From NCBI GenBank assembly GCA_001799285.1, contig MGTD01000013.1, positions 1-64,000 on the forward strand: a stretch of DNA of 64,000 bases, given 5' to 3'. A program made the translations under genes and the position numbers. Under the pieces are notes generated by a model. It searched no databases. It saw only the letters and a program-made list of their open reading frames with translations, and was not told the DNA's origin. The stretch is from Deltaproteobacteria bacterium RIFOXYD12_FULL_56_24. Its GTDB lineage: Bacteria; Desulfobacterota; Desulfobulbia; Desulfobulbales; Desulfurivibrionaceae. Below are positions 17,926 through 25,191 of this stretch, in pieces; positions within the stretch are counted from its first letter, which is position 1; each line of letters begins with the position of its first letter.

Positions 17926-19037
17926 CTATATTGGGCCACGAGTTGTAATACCTCCCGATCATGGAGCGGCCTGCCCAAATCCTGGCACTGCCCCCGGAAG
18001 TCCTCAACCAGCCTCCCCAGCTGCGCCTCTTGACAGCACAAACCCAACTGCCGCAAACGCTCTGCCACCCCCTGCCTGCCCACTTTGGCCCCGTACGACA
18101 ATTGCCGCCGCGCCCCTACCAAGGTCGGTTCATAGGGCTCGTAGGTCCGGGGATCCTTGGCGAGCCCGGCCAGATGCAGGCCGGTTTCGCAGGCAAAGAT
18201 CCCCGCGCCAATCACCGGCTGATGGGCTTCGATCTTCCGGCCGGAGCAATCGGCGGCCAAGCGGGCCAGGGCGGGAAACAGGGTGGTCGCATAGGGTCTG
18301 CCGCCTTGCAGGGCTAGATAGCCCCCCACCTCTTCCAAACGGCTGTTTCCGGCCCGCTCGCCCAAACCCAATACGGTGACGTCGGCCCAATGGGCGCCGG
18401 CCTCCAGAGCGGCAAGGGCATTGGCCGTGGCCATGCCGAAGTCATTGTGCATGTGTACCCCGATCTCTACTGCAAAATCCCGGCGCAGCCCGCGGACCAT
18501 GGCGGCAATGGAGCCGGGGGTGGCTACCCCCACAGTGTCGGCAATGCGGATGCGGTCCACCCCGTTTTCACAGGCAATGGCAACGATCTCGCGCAGAAAG
18601 GCCGAATCAGCCCGGGTTGCATCCTCCAAACCGAGGGAAAGATAGCCCACCGCCGCCCGCGCCTTGGCAAGCGACCTGGCCACCGTCTCCACCACCGCCG
18701 GGCGCCCGAGATTAAGCTTGGTGGCGATATGGAGATCGGAAACCGGCACGGAGAGGGAAAGCACTTCCGGGGCCAGGCGCAGAGCGCAGGCGATATCCTC
18801 CTTTCGGCAGCGGCACCAGAGGGACAGCCGCTTCACTCCTGCCTCTCCGCGGCAGCGGGAAACCAGGGAGGGGAGCTCTCTGTCCAGCGGCGAGGCGATA
18901 CCCACCTCCACCTCTTCGATCCCGATTTGCACGAGATACCGGGACAGGGCCACCTTCTGCTCCAGGCTGAAGGAAACCCCCGCCGTCTGGCCGCCCTCGC
19001 GCAGGGTGCTGTCCACCAAACCTCGCACATGCTCCAT
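17922..19037 (-). CDS. nifV: Homocitrate synthase NifV
   Basis: A 371-residue DRE-TIM acyltransferase that makes homocitrate, the organic ligand of FeMo-co, from acetyl-CoA and 2-oxoglutarate. STLREGGQTAGVSFS near the N terminus holds the family metal/catalytic residues. HMHNDFGMATANALAALEAG carries the second metal-binding HxH, and GLGERAGNSRLEEV is typical of NifV. The start at 19037 has GAGGTG seven bases upstream. The last codons read into a MITE tip: the stop codon TAA comes from the element terminus, and the last residues lie in its target duplication, so the original C terminus may differ. It belongs with nifB, nifN and nifE downstream-to-upstream on the same strand. Confidence 0.9.
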   Translation of the reverse strand: MEHVRGLVDSTLREGGQTAGVSFSLEQKVALSRYLVQIGIEEVEVGIASPLDRELPSLVSRCRGEAGVKRLSLWCRCRKEDIACALRLAPEVLSLSVPVSDLHIATKLNLGRPAVVETVARSLAKARAAVGYLSLGLEDATRADSAFLREIVAIACENGVDRIRIADTVGVATPGSIAAMVRGLRRDFAVEIGVHMHNDFGMATANALAALEAGAHWADVTVLGLGERAGNSRLEEVGGYLALQGGRPYATTLFPALARLAADCSGRKIEAHQPVIGAGIFACETGLHLAGLAKDPRTYEPYEPTLVGARRQLSYGAKVGRQGVAERLRQLGLCCQEAQLGRLVEDFRGQCQDLGRPLHDREVLQLVAQYR

Positions 19038-19072
19038 GACTGTCACCTCACTTGACTGATTCCGGCGCACAA

Positions 19073-19446
19073 TCATGTGCCGGCAAGACGTTCCTTTTTC
19101 CACTTCCCTGCCTTTTGGCTGACATAGAGCACAGAAATCTCCAACTTGTCATGCAACCTTTCCAGACAGGGCATAATTCCCTGCTGGCGCTTAAGATCAA
19201 ACGCCGCCAGCGGCGGCTCGTCCATGAGCAGAAATCGGGGGCTGATCGCCAGCGCCCTGGCAATGGCGCCCCGCTGCGCTCGCCCCCGGAAAGCCGATCC
19301 GCTTTCCGGTCAAGCAGATGGCCGATACCCGGAAGTTCCACAGCCTGATCCAGACTCACCTTGTGTTCCATGGTAGCCCGCCTGATGCCATAACGCAGAT
19401 TCCCGAGCGCAGTCAGGTGCGGGAACAGGCTGTCTTCGTTGCGCAA
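19073..19446 (-). pseudogene. modC: Molybdate ABC transporter ATPase (ModC) fragment, frameshifted
   Basis: [36 protein letters not shown] and, in another frame, [18 protein letters not shown] and [19 protein letters not shown] follow the order Q-loop region, ABC signature, Walker B, end of ModC-type ATPases. A frameshift falls just after the LSGGER signature. The Walker A half is missing upstream and the regulatory domain is missing downstream. It sits directly before nifV, where a molybdate-uptake gene would make sense. The product cannot be a working ATPase. Confidence 0.75.
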
Positions 19447-19458
19447 TGCTTTTTTCCA

Positions 19459-19508
19459 TAAAAAAGCCCGTCTGTCTCAGCCAGGGGATTTGGCGAAACA
19501 GACGGGCC
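19459..19508 (-). terminator. Rho-independent terminator of the porin gene
   Basis: GCCCGTCTGT (19466-19475) pairs with ACAGACGGGC (19498-19507) around a 22-base loop. On the minus strand the stem is followed by a T-run. It lies about 30 bases past the porin stop. Confidence 0.8.
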
Positions 19509-19537
19509 GAACAGGGAGAAAATGGGGGAAACCCCTG

Positions 19538-20323
19538 TTAGAACGCCATGCTCACGGCAACACCGCCGTAGAGGAAGTTGTCGTCGCTTCCATCCTTGCT
19601 GCTTGTCCGCATGAGATCTTCGGCATCATCGCTCAAGGCAAAGGTATAGCTGAGCTTCGGGCTGACGGTGATGTATTTGTTCACCGGCACGGTAAGGCCC
19701 ACCGACAACACCCCATCATGGAGATTGCTGTACTTGCTGCCGTCAGCCTCTTTATACGGGGAAGAATCATCAGCGGCCAGATAACTCACCTGGGCGCCCA
19801 AATCCAGGGTAACGTCCCCCTGCACCGGGAAGGAGTGGGAAACAGCCAGAGTAGCATACCAGCCGGGATAGTAATCCGTATCGCGGTACACGGTCAGAGT
19901 CGGCTTCAAAAGGGTGTTCAACGCGGCGCTGGCAAAAAACTCCTGGGTATCTTCCGCAGAATCAAGAGCGTAGTAGATATAACCTGCGGAAAAGGCCACC
20001 GGGCCCATCTCCCAGCCATAGGCCAGGGTCATGTCGGTTTCATTCCAGTTGTTTGTCGAATCAGTGGTGGCGGAGTACTGGTCGGTGTCGAGATTCCCCC
20101 AGAGGTTTGCGGAAAAACCCTTATACGCCACGGTCATGGACGGCTGCACCACGATGCTGTCCTTGCTCAGCTCAAATCCACGCCAGATATACTGGCTGTA
20201 CGCACCAACGGTCAGATTCGCTGTGGGCTTGTCTTCCTCGGCAAAAGCCATCCCGGTAAACATGGAAAGGCATACCCCTGTGGCGGCAACGCCGGCCAGC
20301 AACTTCCTTGCGACTTTACTCAT
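19538..20323 (-). CDS. TorF-like outer-membrane porin
   Basis: A 261-residue exported protein with a clear signal peptide (KLLAGVAATGVCLSMFTG, cleaved after AFA near residue 28) and a beta-barrel pattern of alternating aromatic strands ending in a terminal Phe (GGVAVSMAF). The opening NLTVGAYSQYIWRGFELSKDS matches the TIGR02001/TorF group of putative porins. It would form an outer-membrane channel of unknown substrate. AAGGAGAAG precedes the ATG. A sigma-54-like site lies about 70 bases upstream, and it stands inside the nif cluster, so expression under nitrogen limitation is plausible but not shown. Confidence 0.8.
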   Translation of the reverse strand: MSKVARKLLAGVAATGVCLSMFTGMAFAEEDKPTANLTVGAYSQYIWRGFELSKDSIVVQPSMTVAYKGFSANLWGNLDTDQYSATTDSTNNWNETDMTLAYGWEMGPVAFSAGYIYYALDSAEDTQEFFASAALNTLLKPTLTVYRDTDYYPGWYATLAVSHSFPVQGDVTLDLGAQVSYLAADDSSPYKEADGSKYSNLHDGVLSVGLTVPVNKYITVSPKLSYTFALSDDAEDLMRTSSKDGSDDNFLYGGVAVSMAF

Positions 20324-20391
20324 CTTTCTTCTCCTTTTTTATAAATTATAAATTTTACTAAAATGCCTGAAGCCTGCCTTCTGTGTATTCC

Positions 20392-20407
20392 AGCAATTCA
20401 CATTCCA
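20392..20407 (-). promoter_or_regulatory. Possible sigma-54 promoter of the porin gene
   Basis: The minus-strand sequence TGGAATGTGAATTGCT keeps the invariant GG and GC at the correct 10-base separation of a -24/-12 element, and 9 of 11 consensus bases. It is 69 bases before the ATG. The rest of the 20324-20622 gap is AT-rich and shows no gene. Confidence 0.45.
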
Positions 20408-20622
20408 TGCCAACAACCGGCAAAAAATATATTCTTAACATAACTGCTTGAAATAGCAGCGGTTGCCAGAAAATACCCTTAAACGAAAAAATTACATTTT
20501 TGGTATATAAGCAATATGGCAAGTAACAAAATTGTATAGAGAGGTGTCACCTTCAAATAGCTGCCATACCTGAGCAGAACAATGAAAGTTCAAAGGCGGG
20601 ACTATCTGCCTGTTACGTTCTT

Positions 20623-21900
20623 TCACTGACAACCGCCGCCCGACCCCGCGCACACCCCCTTGGTACAGGGCTGTCTCCTGGCCTTCAGTGCCCCGGGATT
20701 GCCGCCCGCAAAGACCGTCTTCAGACCATCGGCGATAAAGCCGCCCATCGCCACGGGACGAATCCCCGATTTCTGCAGAATCTCCCTGGGCGTCTCGCCG
20801 ACCCCGCTCACCAGCACGGCCCGGCAATCATTGAGGCGCCGGGCCAGGGAGGTCCAGCGCTGCAAGCCGCCGCCATTCTCCTTGGGCGCCTCCCGCTCTT
20901 CAACCAAAACGAAGGAATCTTCCTTTTTAGCATAGATCTGAAAGCGCTTTGCCTCGCCCAGATGCTGATTTACCAGGATGCCCTCCATGGTAGCCACCGC
21001 GACATAAGGCCGTTCCTCGGCAGGCAGCGGCGGCAACTGGGCACAGGCGGAGAGGCAGCCCCGCATCTCCTCGGTCCGGTCCTGGTCGAGCAGACCCACC
21101 GCGTCGGCCCGACAACGGGTGCAGTGGCGCATCTGGGGCAGGAACTTTTCCGCCTCGGTACGCATCGCACCAACTTCCTCCTTGGACGGCTCGCGGATTG
21201 TGCCGAATGGGGTGCCCACGTTGGGGAACATGGCCATGCAGTTGAAAAGATCGGCACTCAGCCCCTGCATGGCCTCCGCAACCTTCAGGATATGCTGGTC
21301 GTTGATCCCCGGAATCAGGATGGAATTGATCTTTACCGTAATCCCGTGCGCCTTCAGATCCTTGACCGCCTCCAGCTGCCGGGAAAGGAGCAGCTCCGCC
21401 GCCTGGCGGCCATGATAGGCGACCTTGCCGTCCCGCACCCAACTGTAAATTTTGGCCCCCACCTCCGGGTCCACGGCATTGATGGTGATGGTCACATGGG
21501 AGACATTGAGCTTGGCCAGCTCCGGGATATAGGGACCGATAGCCAGGCCGTTGCTGGCCAGACATAAGATCATCTGCGGAAAATGCTTATTAATGAGGCG
21601 CATGGTTTCCATGGTCGCCTCGCCATTGGCAAAGGGATCGCCAGGCCCGGCAATACCGGCCACGGTGATGCGCGGCTCCTTTTCCAAAACCTTGCCCATG
21701 TAGACCAGGGCCTGCTCCGGGCTCAGGATCGTGCTGGTCACCCCGGGCCGCGACTCGTTGACGCAGTCGTACTTGCGGTCGCAATAATTGCACTTGATAT
21801 TGCAGTTCGGGGCCACCGGCAGGTGGACGCGGCCGGCCTGCCCTTTGATGGCCGGGTTGAAACAGGGGTGCTTGCTCAGGTCTTTGGCAGTATCAAGCAT
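20623..21900 (-). CDS. nifB: Nitrogenase cofactor biosynthesis radical SAM protein NifB
   Basis: A 425-residue protein that fuses two [4Fe-4S] clusters and inserts carbide to give NifB-co. The radical SAM triad is CNIKCNYC (residues 33-40), preceded by the NifB hallmark HPCFNPAIKG. GIAGPGDPFANG and LASNGLAIGPY are SAM-binding segments, and CTRCRADAVGLL gives extra cluster cysteines. From about residue 300 a NifX/NafY-like domain follows (VAVATMEGILVNQHLGEAKRF), so this is the two-domain form. It ends in a Cys/Gly tail (CTKGVCAGSGGGCQ). It is downstream of nifN and nifE. Confidence 0.96.
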   Translation of the reverse strand: MLDTAKDLSKHPCFNPAIKGQAGRVHLPVAPNCNIKCNYCDRKYDCVNESRPGVTSTILSPEQALVYMGKVLEKEPRITVAGIAGPGDPFANGEATMETMRLINKHFPQMILCLASNGLAIGPYIPELAKLNVSHVTITINAVDPEVGAKIYSWVRDGKVAYHGRQAAELLLSRQLEAVKDLKAHGITVKINSILIPGINDQHILKVAEAMQGLSADLFNCMAMFPNVGTPFGTIREPSKEEVGAMRTEAEKFLPQMRHCTRCRADAVGLLDQDRTEEMRGCLSACAQLPPLPAEERPYVAVATMEGILVNQHLGEAKRFQIYAKKEDSFVLVEEREAPKENGGGLQRWTSLARRLNDCRAVLVSGVGETPREILQKSGIRPVAMGGFIADGLKTVFAGGNPGALKARRQPCTKGVCAGSGGGCQ

Positions 21901-21939
21901 TGGTTTTCTCCTTTTGGATAGCGGTAAGCCTTCAGTTTT

Positions 21940-21973
21940 CAGCTATCAGCTCAAAGCTGATAGCTGATAGCTG
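21940..21973. repeat. Hairpin-forming AGCTGATAGCTG repeats between nifN and nifB
   Basis: CAGCTATCAGCT, a CAA loop and AGCTGATAGCTG form a perfect 12-bp stem, and a further ATAGCTG copy follows. It sits in the 81-base gap before the nifB start and could affect mRNA stability or processing within the nifEN-B transcript. Confidence 0.7.
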
Positions 21974-21981
21974 CTGTATTT

Positions 21982-23340
21982 TCACATATAGCTGTAGCCG
22001 ACCTCGGAGTTGTCCTGCTTGGCCGCGATCATGGCATTGGCGATCAGATCGAAAAGCTGCTGCGCCCCGTGGTAGCCGATATGCAGGAGCCGCTGGCCGC
22101 CAACCCGGTCGTGGATTGGAAAACCAACGCGGATCAGCGGGACATTGAGGCCCCGAGCCAAGGCATACCCCTTGCTGTAGCCGAGGAAAAAATCCGGCCT
22201 CAACTCCCCGGCCAGCTCGCCGATCTCGTGAAAATCCATGCCCTCGTGGATCAGGGGCATCTCCACGGCAAAGCCTTCCACCGCTTTTTCGATGGCCCGG
22301 ACAAACCCGCCGCTGGTGCCGCCCGAGGCGCAAAGCACCGGCTGGACCCCGATCTCGGCCAGAAAAGAGGTCAGGCCGATAACCAGATCCTCTTCGCCGT
22401 ACACCACGGCCCGTTTGCCGAACACGTACTTATGGCCGTCCACCAGGCTGTCCACCAGGCGGCCCCTTGCCATGGCGTATTTCTCCGGTATGGGGTTGCC
22501 GGAAAGCTCGCGCAGAACCTCGAAAAACCGGTCCGTTTCCCGGATGCCCACCGGCATCCCCAGCCGGTGCAGGTCTACGCCGTAGGCCTTTTCCAGATAC
22601 TTGCCCCCGGAAAGCTGCTCCGGCATGGTATGGCCGAACTCCACCGTCGCCTTGGCCCCGCCCATCGCCCGGATATCGCCGATCTTCGTCCCGCCCTTGG
22701 GAATCAGGGGATAATCCCGCAGGGCCGGGCCGTCGAGGGTTTCGGAAAAATCAGGCAGCACGGTGGCAGTGAGGCCGCAATCGGCAACGATCTCCTTGAG
22801 GCTCCGCAGATCCGCGGCCGAGAGAAAACCGGGCAGGATGTTCACCGTGGAGTTGGCTTCCGTAGCCTCGGTCAGTTGCTCCACCAGGGCCCGTACCGCC
22901 GCGTGGAACCCCTCCATGTGGGTTCCCGAATAGCTCGGGGTCGAAACCCGCACCAAGAGCGGGCCGCCGTCCTGCATGAACTCCCGGCGGTATTCAAAGA
23001 GCAGCCGCTTCACATCGTCGCCGATGGTTTCAGTGAGACAGGTAGTAGCGATGCCGATGAGGGCCGGATGGTATTTCTCGGTCACGTTTTTTAAGCCCAA
23101 CTTCAGGTTCGCCCCGCCGCCGTAGACCGCGTTCTTCTCCCCCAGCGAGGAGGAGGCGATGTCGATGGGCTCGTTAAAATGGCTGATGATATAACGCCGC
23201 ATGTAGGTGGCACAGCCCTGGGAGCCATGGAGAAAGGGCACCGCCCCTTCCACGCCCCGAAAGGCAAGGCTGGCGCCCAAAGGCTTGCACAGCTTGCAGG
23301 CATTGGTGGTGGAGACATAATTCGGCAGTATCTTGCCCAT
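21982..23340 (-). CDS. nifN: Nitrogenase cofactor scaffold subunit NifN
   Basis: A 452-residue NifK-like protein that with NifE forms the NifEN scaffold on which NifB-co matures to FeMo-co. The N-terminal NACKLCKPLGASLAFRGVEG and FLHGSQGCATYMRRYIISH are NifN/K family segments holding P-cluster-site cysteines. LIGIATTCLTETIGDD and VVYGEEDLVIGLTSFLAE are conserved further on. The start at 23340 gives the usual NifN opening; the longer ORF to 23427 would run into a repeat-containing gap. It follows nifE after 156 bases that hold a large inverted repeat. Confidence 0.95.
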   Translation of the reverse strand: MGKILPNYVSTTNACKLCKPLGASLAFRGVEGAVPFLHGSQGCATYMRRYIISHFNEPIDIASSSLGEKNAVYGGGANLKLGLKNVTEKYHPALIGIATTCLTETIGDDVKRLLFEYRREFMQDGGPLLVRVSTPSYSGTHMEGFHAAVRALVEQLTEATEANSTVNILPGFLSAADLRSLKEIVADCGLTATVLPDFSETLDGPALRDYPLIPKGGTKIGDIRAMGGAKATVEFGHTMPEQLSGGKYLEKAYGVDLHRLGMPVGIRETDRFFEVLRELSGNPIPEKYAMARGRLVDSLVDGHKYVFGKRAVVYGEEDLVIGLTSFLAEIGVQPVLCASGGTSGGFVRAIEKAVEGFAVEMPLIHEGMDFHEIGELAGELRPDFFLGYSKGYALARGLNVPLIRVGFPIHDRVGGQRLLHIGYHGAQQLFDLIANAMIAAKQDNSEVGYSYM

Positions 23341-23361
23341 GGCGTACACTCTTTTTTTGTT

Positions 23362-23498
23362 GGCCACGAAATCCACGAAAGACACTAAAGTTTTGCTAAC
23401 TATCCAACGGCACCACCTCTGCTTCACCGCTAAGCGGGAATGACGAATGGGATGTTGAGTAGCTACAAATTTCGCGTTCTTTCGTGGGTTTCGTGGCT
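23362..23498. repeat. Inverted repeat (CACGAAA-type) in the nifE-nifN gap
   Basis: GGCCACGAAATCCACGAAAG (from 23362) and CTTTCGTGGGTTTCGTGGCT (ending 23498) are inverted copies separated by about 95 bases. This type of CACGAAATCCACGAAAG sequence is a familiar dispersed intergenic repeat in proteobacteria. The nifE stop codon lies at its edge. Confidence 0.7.
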
Positions 23499-24837
23499 AT
23501 TTTTCCCCTCTGGGGACAAACCGCCACACCGGGCTCATCACCGAGCCGTAGACCTCGCGGGCAAAGTTGAGCATGCCGGCAAACCCGGCCAGCATCTCCT
23601 TGCGTTCGTGGTTGTGGTCGCAGAAGGCCACGCCCAGCTTATAGGCGATGGGCCGCTCCTTGACTCCGCCCACGAAGATGTCCACCTCCTTTTCCTGAAG
23701 AAACGAGGAAAGCTCCAGGGGGTTGGAATCATCGACGATGATGGTGCCGGGGTCGGTGATCTCGGCCAGTTCCGCATAATCCTCCGGGGTTCCGGTCTGG
23801 GAGCCGACCATGACCACCTGCATGCCGATGGTGCGGAAGGCCTTGACCAGGGAAAACGCCTTAAACGCCCCGCCCACATAAATGGCGGCCCGCTTGCCCG
23901 CCAGGGCCTGGCGATACCGCATCAGTTCCGGCATGATCAGCGAAAGCTCCTCCTTGACCAGCTCCCTGGTGCGGCGCATCATCTCCTCGTCCTTGAAAAA
24001 CGCGGCCACCGCATAGAGCGACTCGGCCATGTCCTCAACGCCAAAATAGGAAACCCGCAGCGAGGGAATCCCGTAATCCTCTTCCATCATCCGAGCCAGA
24101 TCCATGGTGGAGCCGGAGCATTGCACCACATTGAGCGCGGCCCCGTGCGCCCGCTGGATATCCCCCACCCGGCCGTCCCCGGTGATGTTGGCCACCACCT
24201 CGACGCCCATCCGGGCAAAGTAGTCGCGGATCAGCCAGATCTCCCCGGCCAGATTAAAATCGCCCAAAATGTTGAGGCTGTACTTGGAAATCCCGCTGAT
24301 GTCGCCCATGCCCACCAACTGGCGCATGGCGTTGCAGGCCGCCTTGTAGCCCTCCCGCTTGTTGCCCTTGAACCCTTCCGACTGCACGGGCAGAACCGGG
24401 ATGGACTTTTCCTCACTCACCCGGCGGCACACCGCCGCCATGTCGTCGCCGATAATCCCCACGATACAGGTGGAATAGACAAAGGCCGCCTTGGGCGCAT
24501 GCCGGTCGATGAGCTCGACCAGGGCGTTGTAGAGCTTTTTCTCGCCGCCGAAGATGACGTCGGTCTCCTGCATGTCCGTGGAAAAACTCAAGCGGTGCAG
24601 TTCCGGCCCGGAGGAGAGCGCACCCCGGATATCCCAGGTGTAGACCGCGCAGCCGATGGGCCCATGCACCAAGTGCAGGGCGTCGGCAATGGGATAGAGC
24701 ACCACCCGGGAGCCGCAGAACACGCAGGCCCGCTGGCTCACCGCCCCGGCCAGACTGTCCTTGTTGCACTCCATGACAAAGGGGGCTTCCCCTGTGCGAT
24801 GGATAGAATCCTGTCGTTCCTGCAACGCTGCTTGCAT
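23497..24837 (-). CDS. nifE: Nitrogenase cofactor scaffold subunit NifE
   Basis: A 446-residue NifD-like partner of NifN. The cysteines expected in NifE are present: SQRACVFCGSRVVL, LVHGPIGCAVYTWDIRGALSSG and the VYSTCIVGIIGDD segment; VQSEGFKGNKREGYKAACNA is also typical. The start at 24837 has GAGGAG ten bases before it. A longer ORF (to 24894) would overlap the sigma-54 promoter and is rejected. It is the first gene of nifE-nifN-nifB on this strand. nifH, nifD and nifK are not in the window. Confidence 0.95.
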   Translation of the reverse strand: MQAALQERQDSIHRTGEAPFVMECNKDSLAGAVSQRACVFCGSRVVLYPIADALHLVHGPIGCAVYTWDIRGALSSGPELHRLSFSTDMQETDVIFGGEKKLYNALVELIDRHAPKAAFVYSTCIVGIIGDDMAAVCRRVSEEKSIPVLPVQSEGFKGNKREGYKAACNAMRQLVGMGDISGISKYSLNILGDFNLAGEIWLIRDYFARMGVEVVANITGDGRVGDIQRAHGAALNVVQCSGSTMDLARMMEEDYGIPSLRVSYFGVEDMAESLYAVAAFFKDEEMMRRTRELVKEELSLIMPELMRYRQALAGKRAAIYVGGAFKAFSLVKAFRTIGMQVVMVGSQTGTPEDYAELAEITDPGTIIVDDSNPLELSSFLQEKEVDIFVGGVKERPIAYKLGVAFCDHNHERKEMLAGFAGMLNFAREVYGSVMSPVWRFVPRGEK

Positions 24838-24877
24838 GGCGTCCTTACTCCTCTGTAATGGTGTGTACAGGGGTATG

Positions 24878-24893
24878 AGCAAGGGGTGTGCCA
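24878..24893 (-). promoter_or_regulatory. Sigma-54 (-24/-12) promoter of nifE
   Basis: On the minus strand TGGCACACCCCTTGCT matches the RpoN consensus TGGCACG-N4-TTGCW with one difference. It lies 41 bases before the nifE ATG. Confidence 0.9.
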
Positions 24894-24990
24894 AGCGGAA
24901 AGAATAATATTTTATCGTGTCATTACTTGCAGTTAAGTAGAAAAAATCTTATGGGCTAAAACGGAAGGGAACAGGGGACGGGGGGGGTTG

Positions 24991-25006
24991 TGTAAACTTT
25001 GCGACA
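24991..25006. promoter_or_regulatory. NifA-type upstream activator site
   Basis: TGTAAACTTTGCGACA is the canonical TGT-N10-ACA palindrome. It is about 100 bases upstream of the sigma-54 promoter of nifE, the usual spacing for NifA. NifA itself is not in the window. Confidence 0.75.
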
Positions 25007-25045
25007 AAAAAGAAGGGGGCGGACATTTTTGTCGGCCCCTGCGAG

Positions 25046-25125
25046 TTAATCGCGGCTGAAGCCGCGCCTACCATGAGGGGGTAATGGTTGCCAGACCCGG
25101 AGGAGCAGCTTCAGCCGCGATAATC
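25046..25125. repeat. REP-type inverted pair (ATCGCGGCTGAAGCCGCG)
   Basis: AATCGCGGCTGAAGCCGCGCC (25048 on) and GAGCAGCTTCAGCCGCGATA face each other across about 30 bases, each also palindromic. This resembles widespread proteobacterial REP sequences. The gap between nifE and the AsmA gene holds this pair plus the nif control sites and nothing else visible. Confidence 0.75.
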
Positions 25126-25191
25126 CTTTGGATCTGTCTCCACCGAAACAATCGTTGTTCCCCCCCCTGGATTGACAATCAACCGGGGAAT

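Noticed and set aside
23395-23460. Additional MITE copy (CTAACTATCC ... GTAGCTAC) in the nifE-nifN gap
   Set aside because: Only the first ~10 bases resemble the family, and neither the second tip nor a target duplication is clear.
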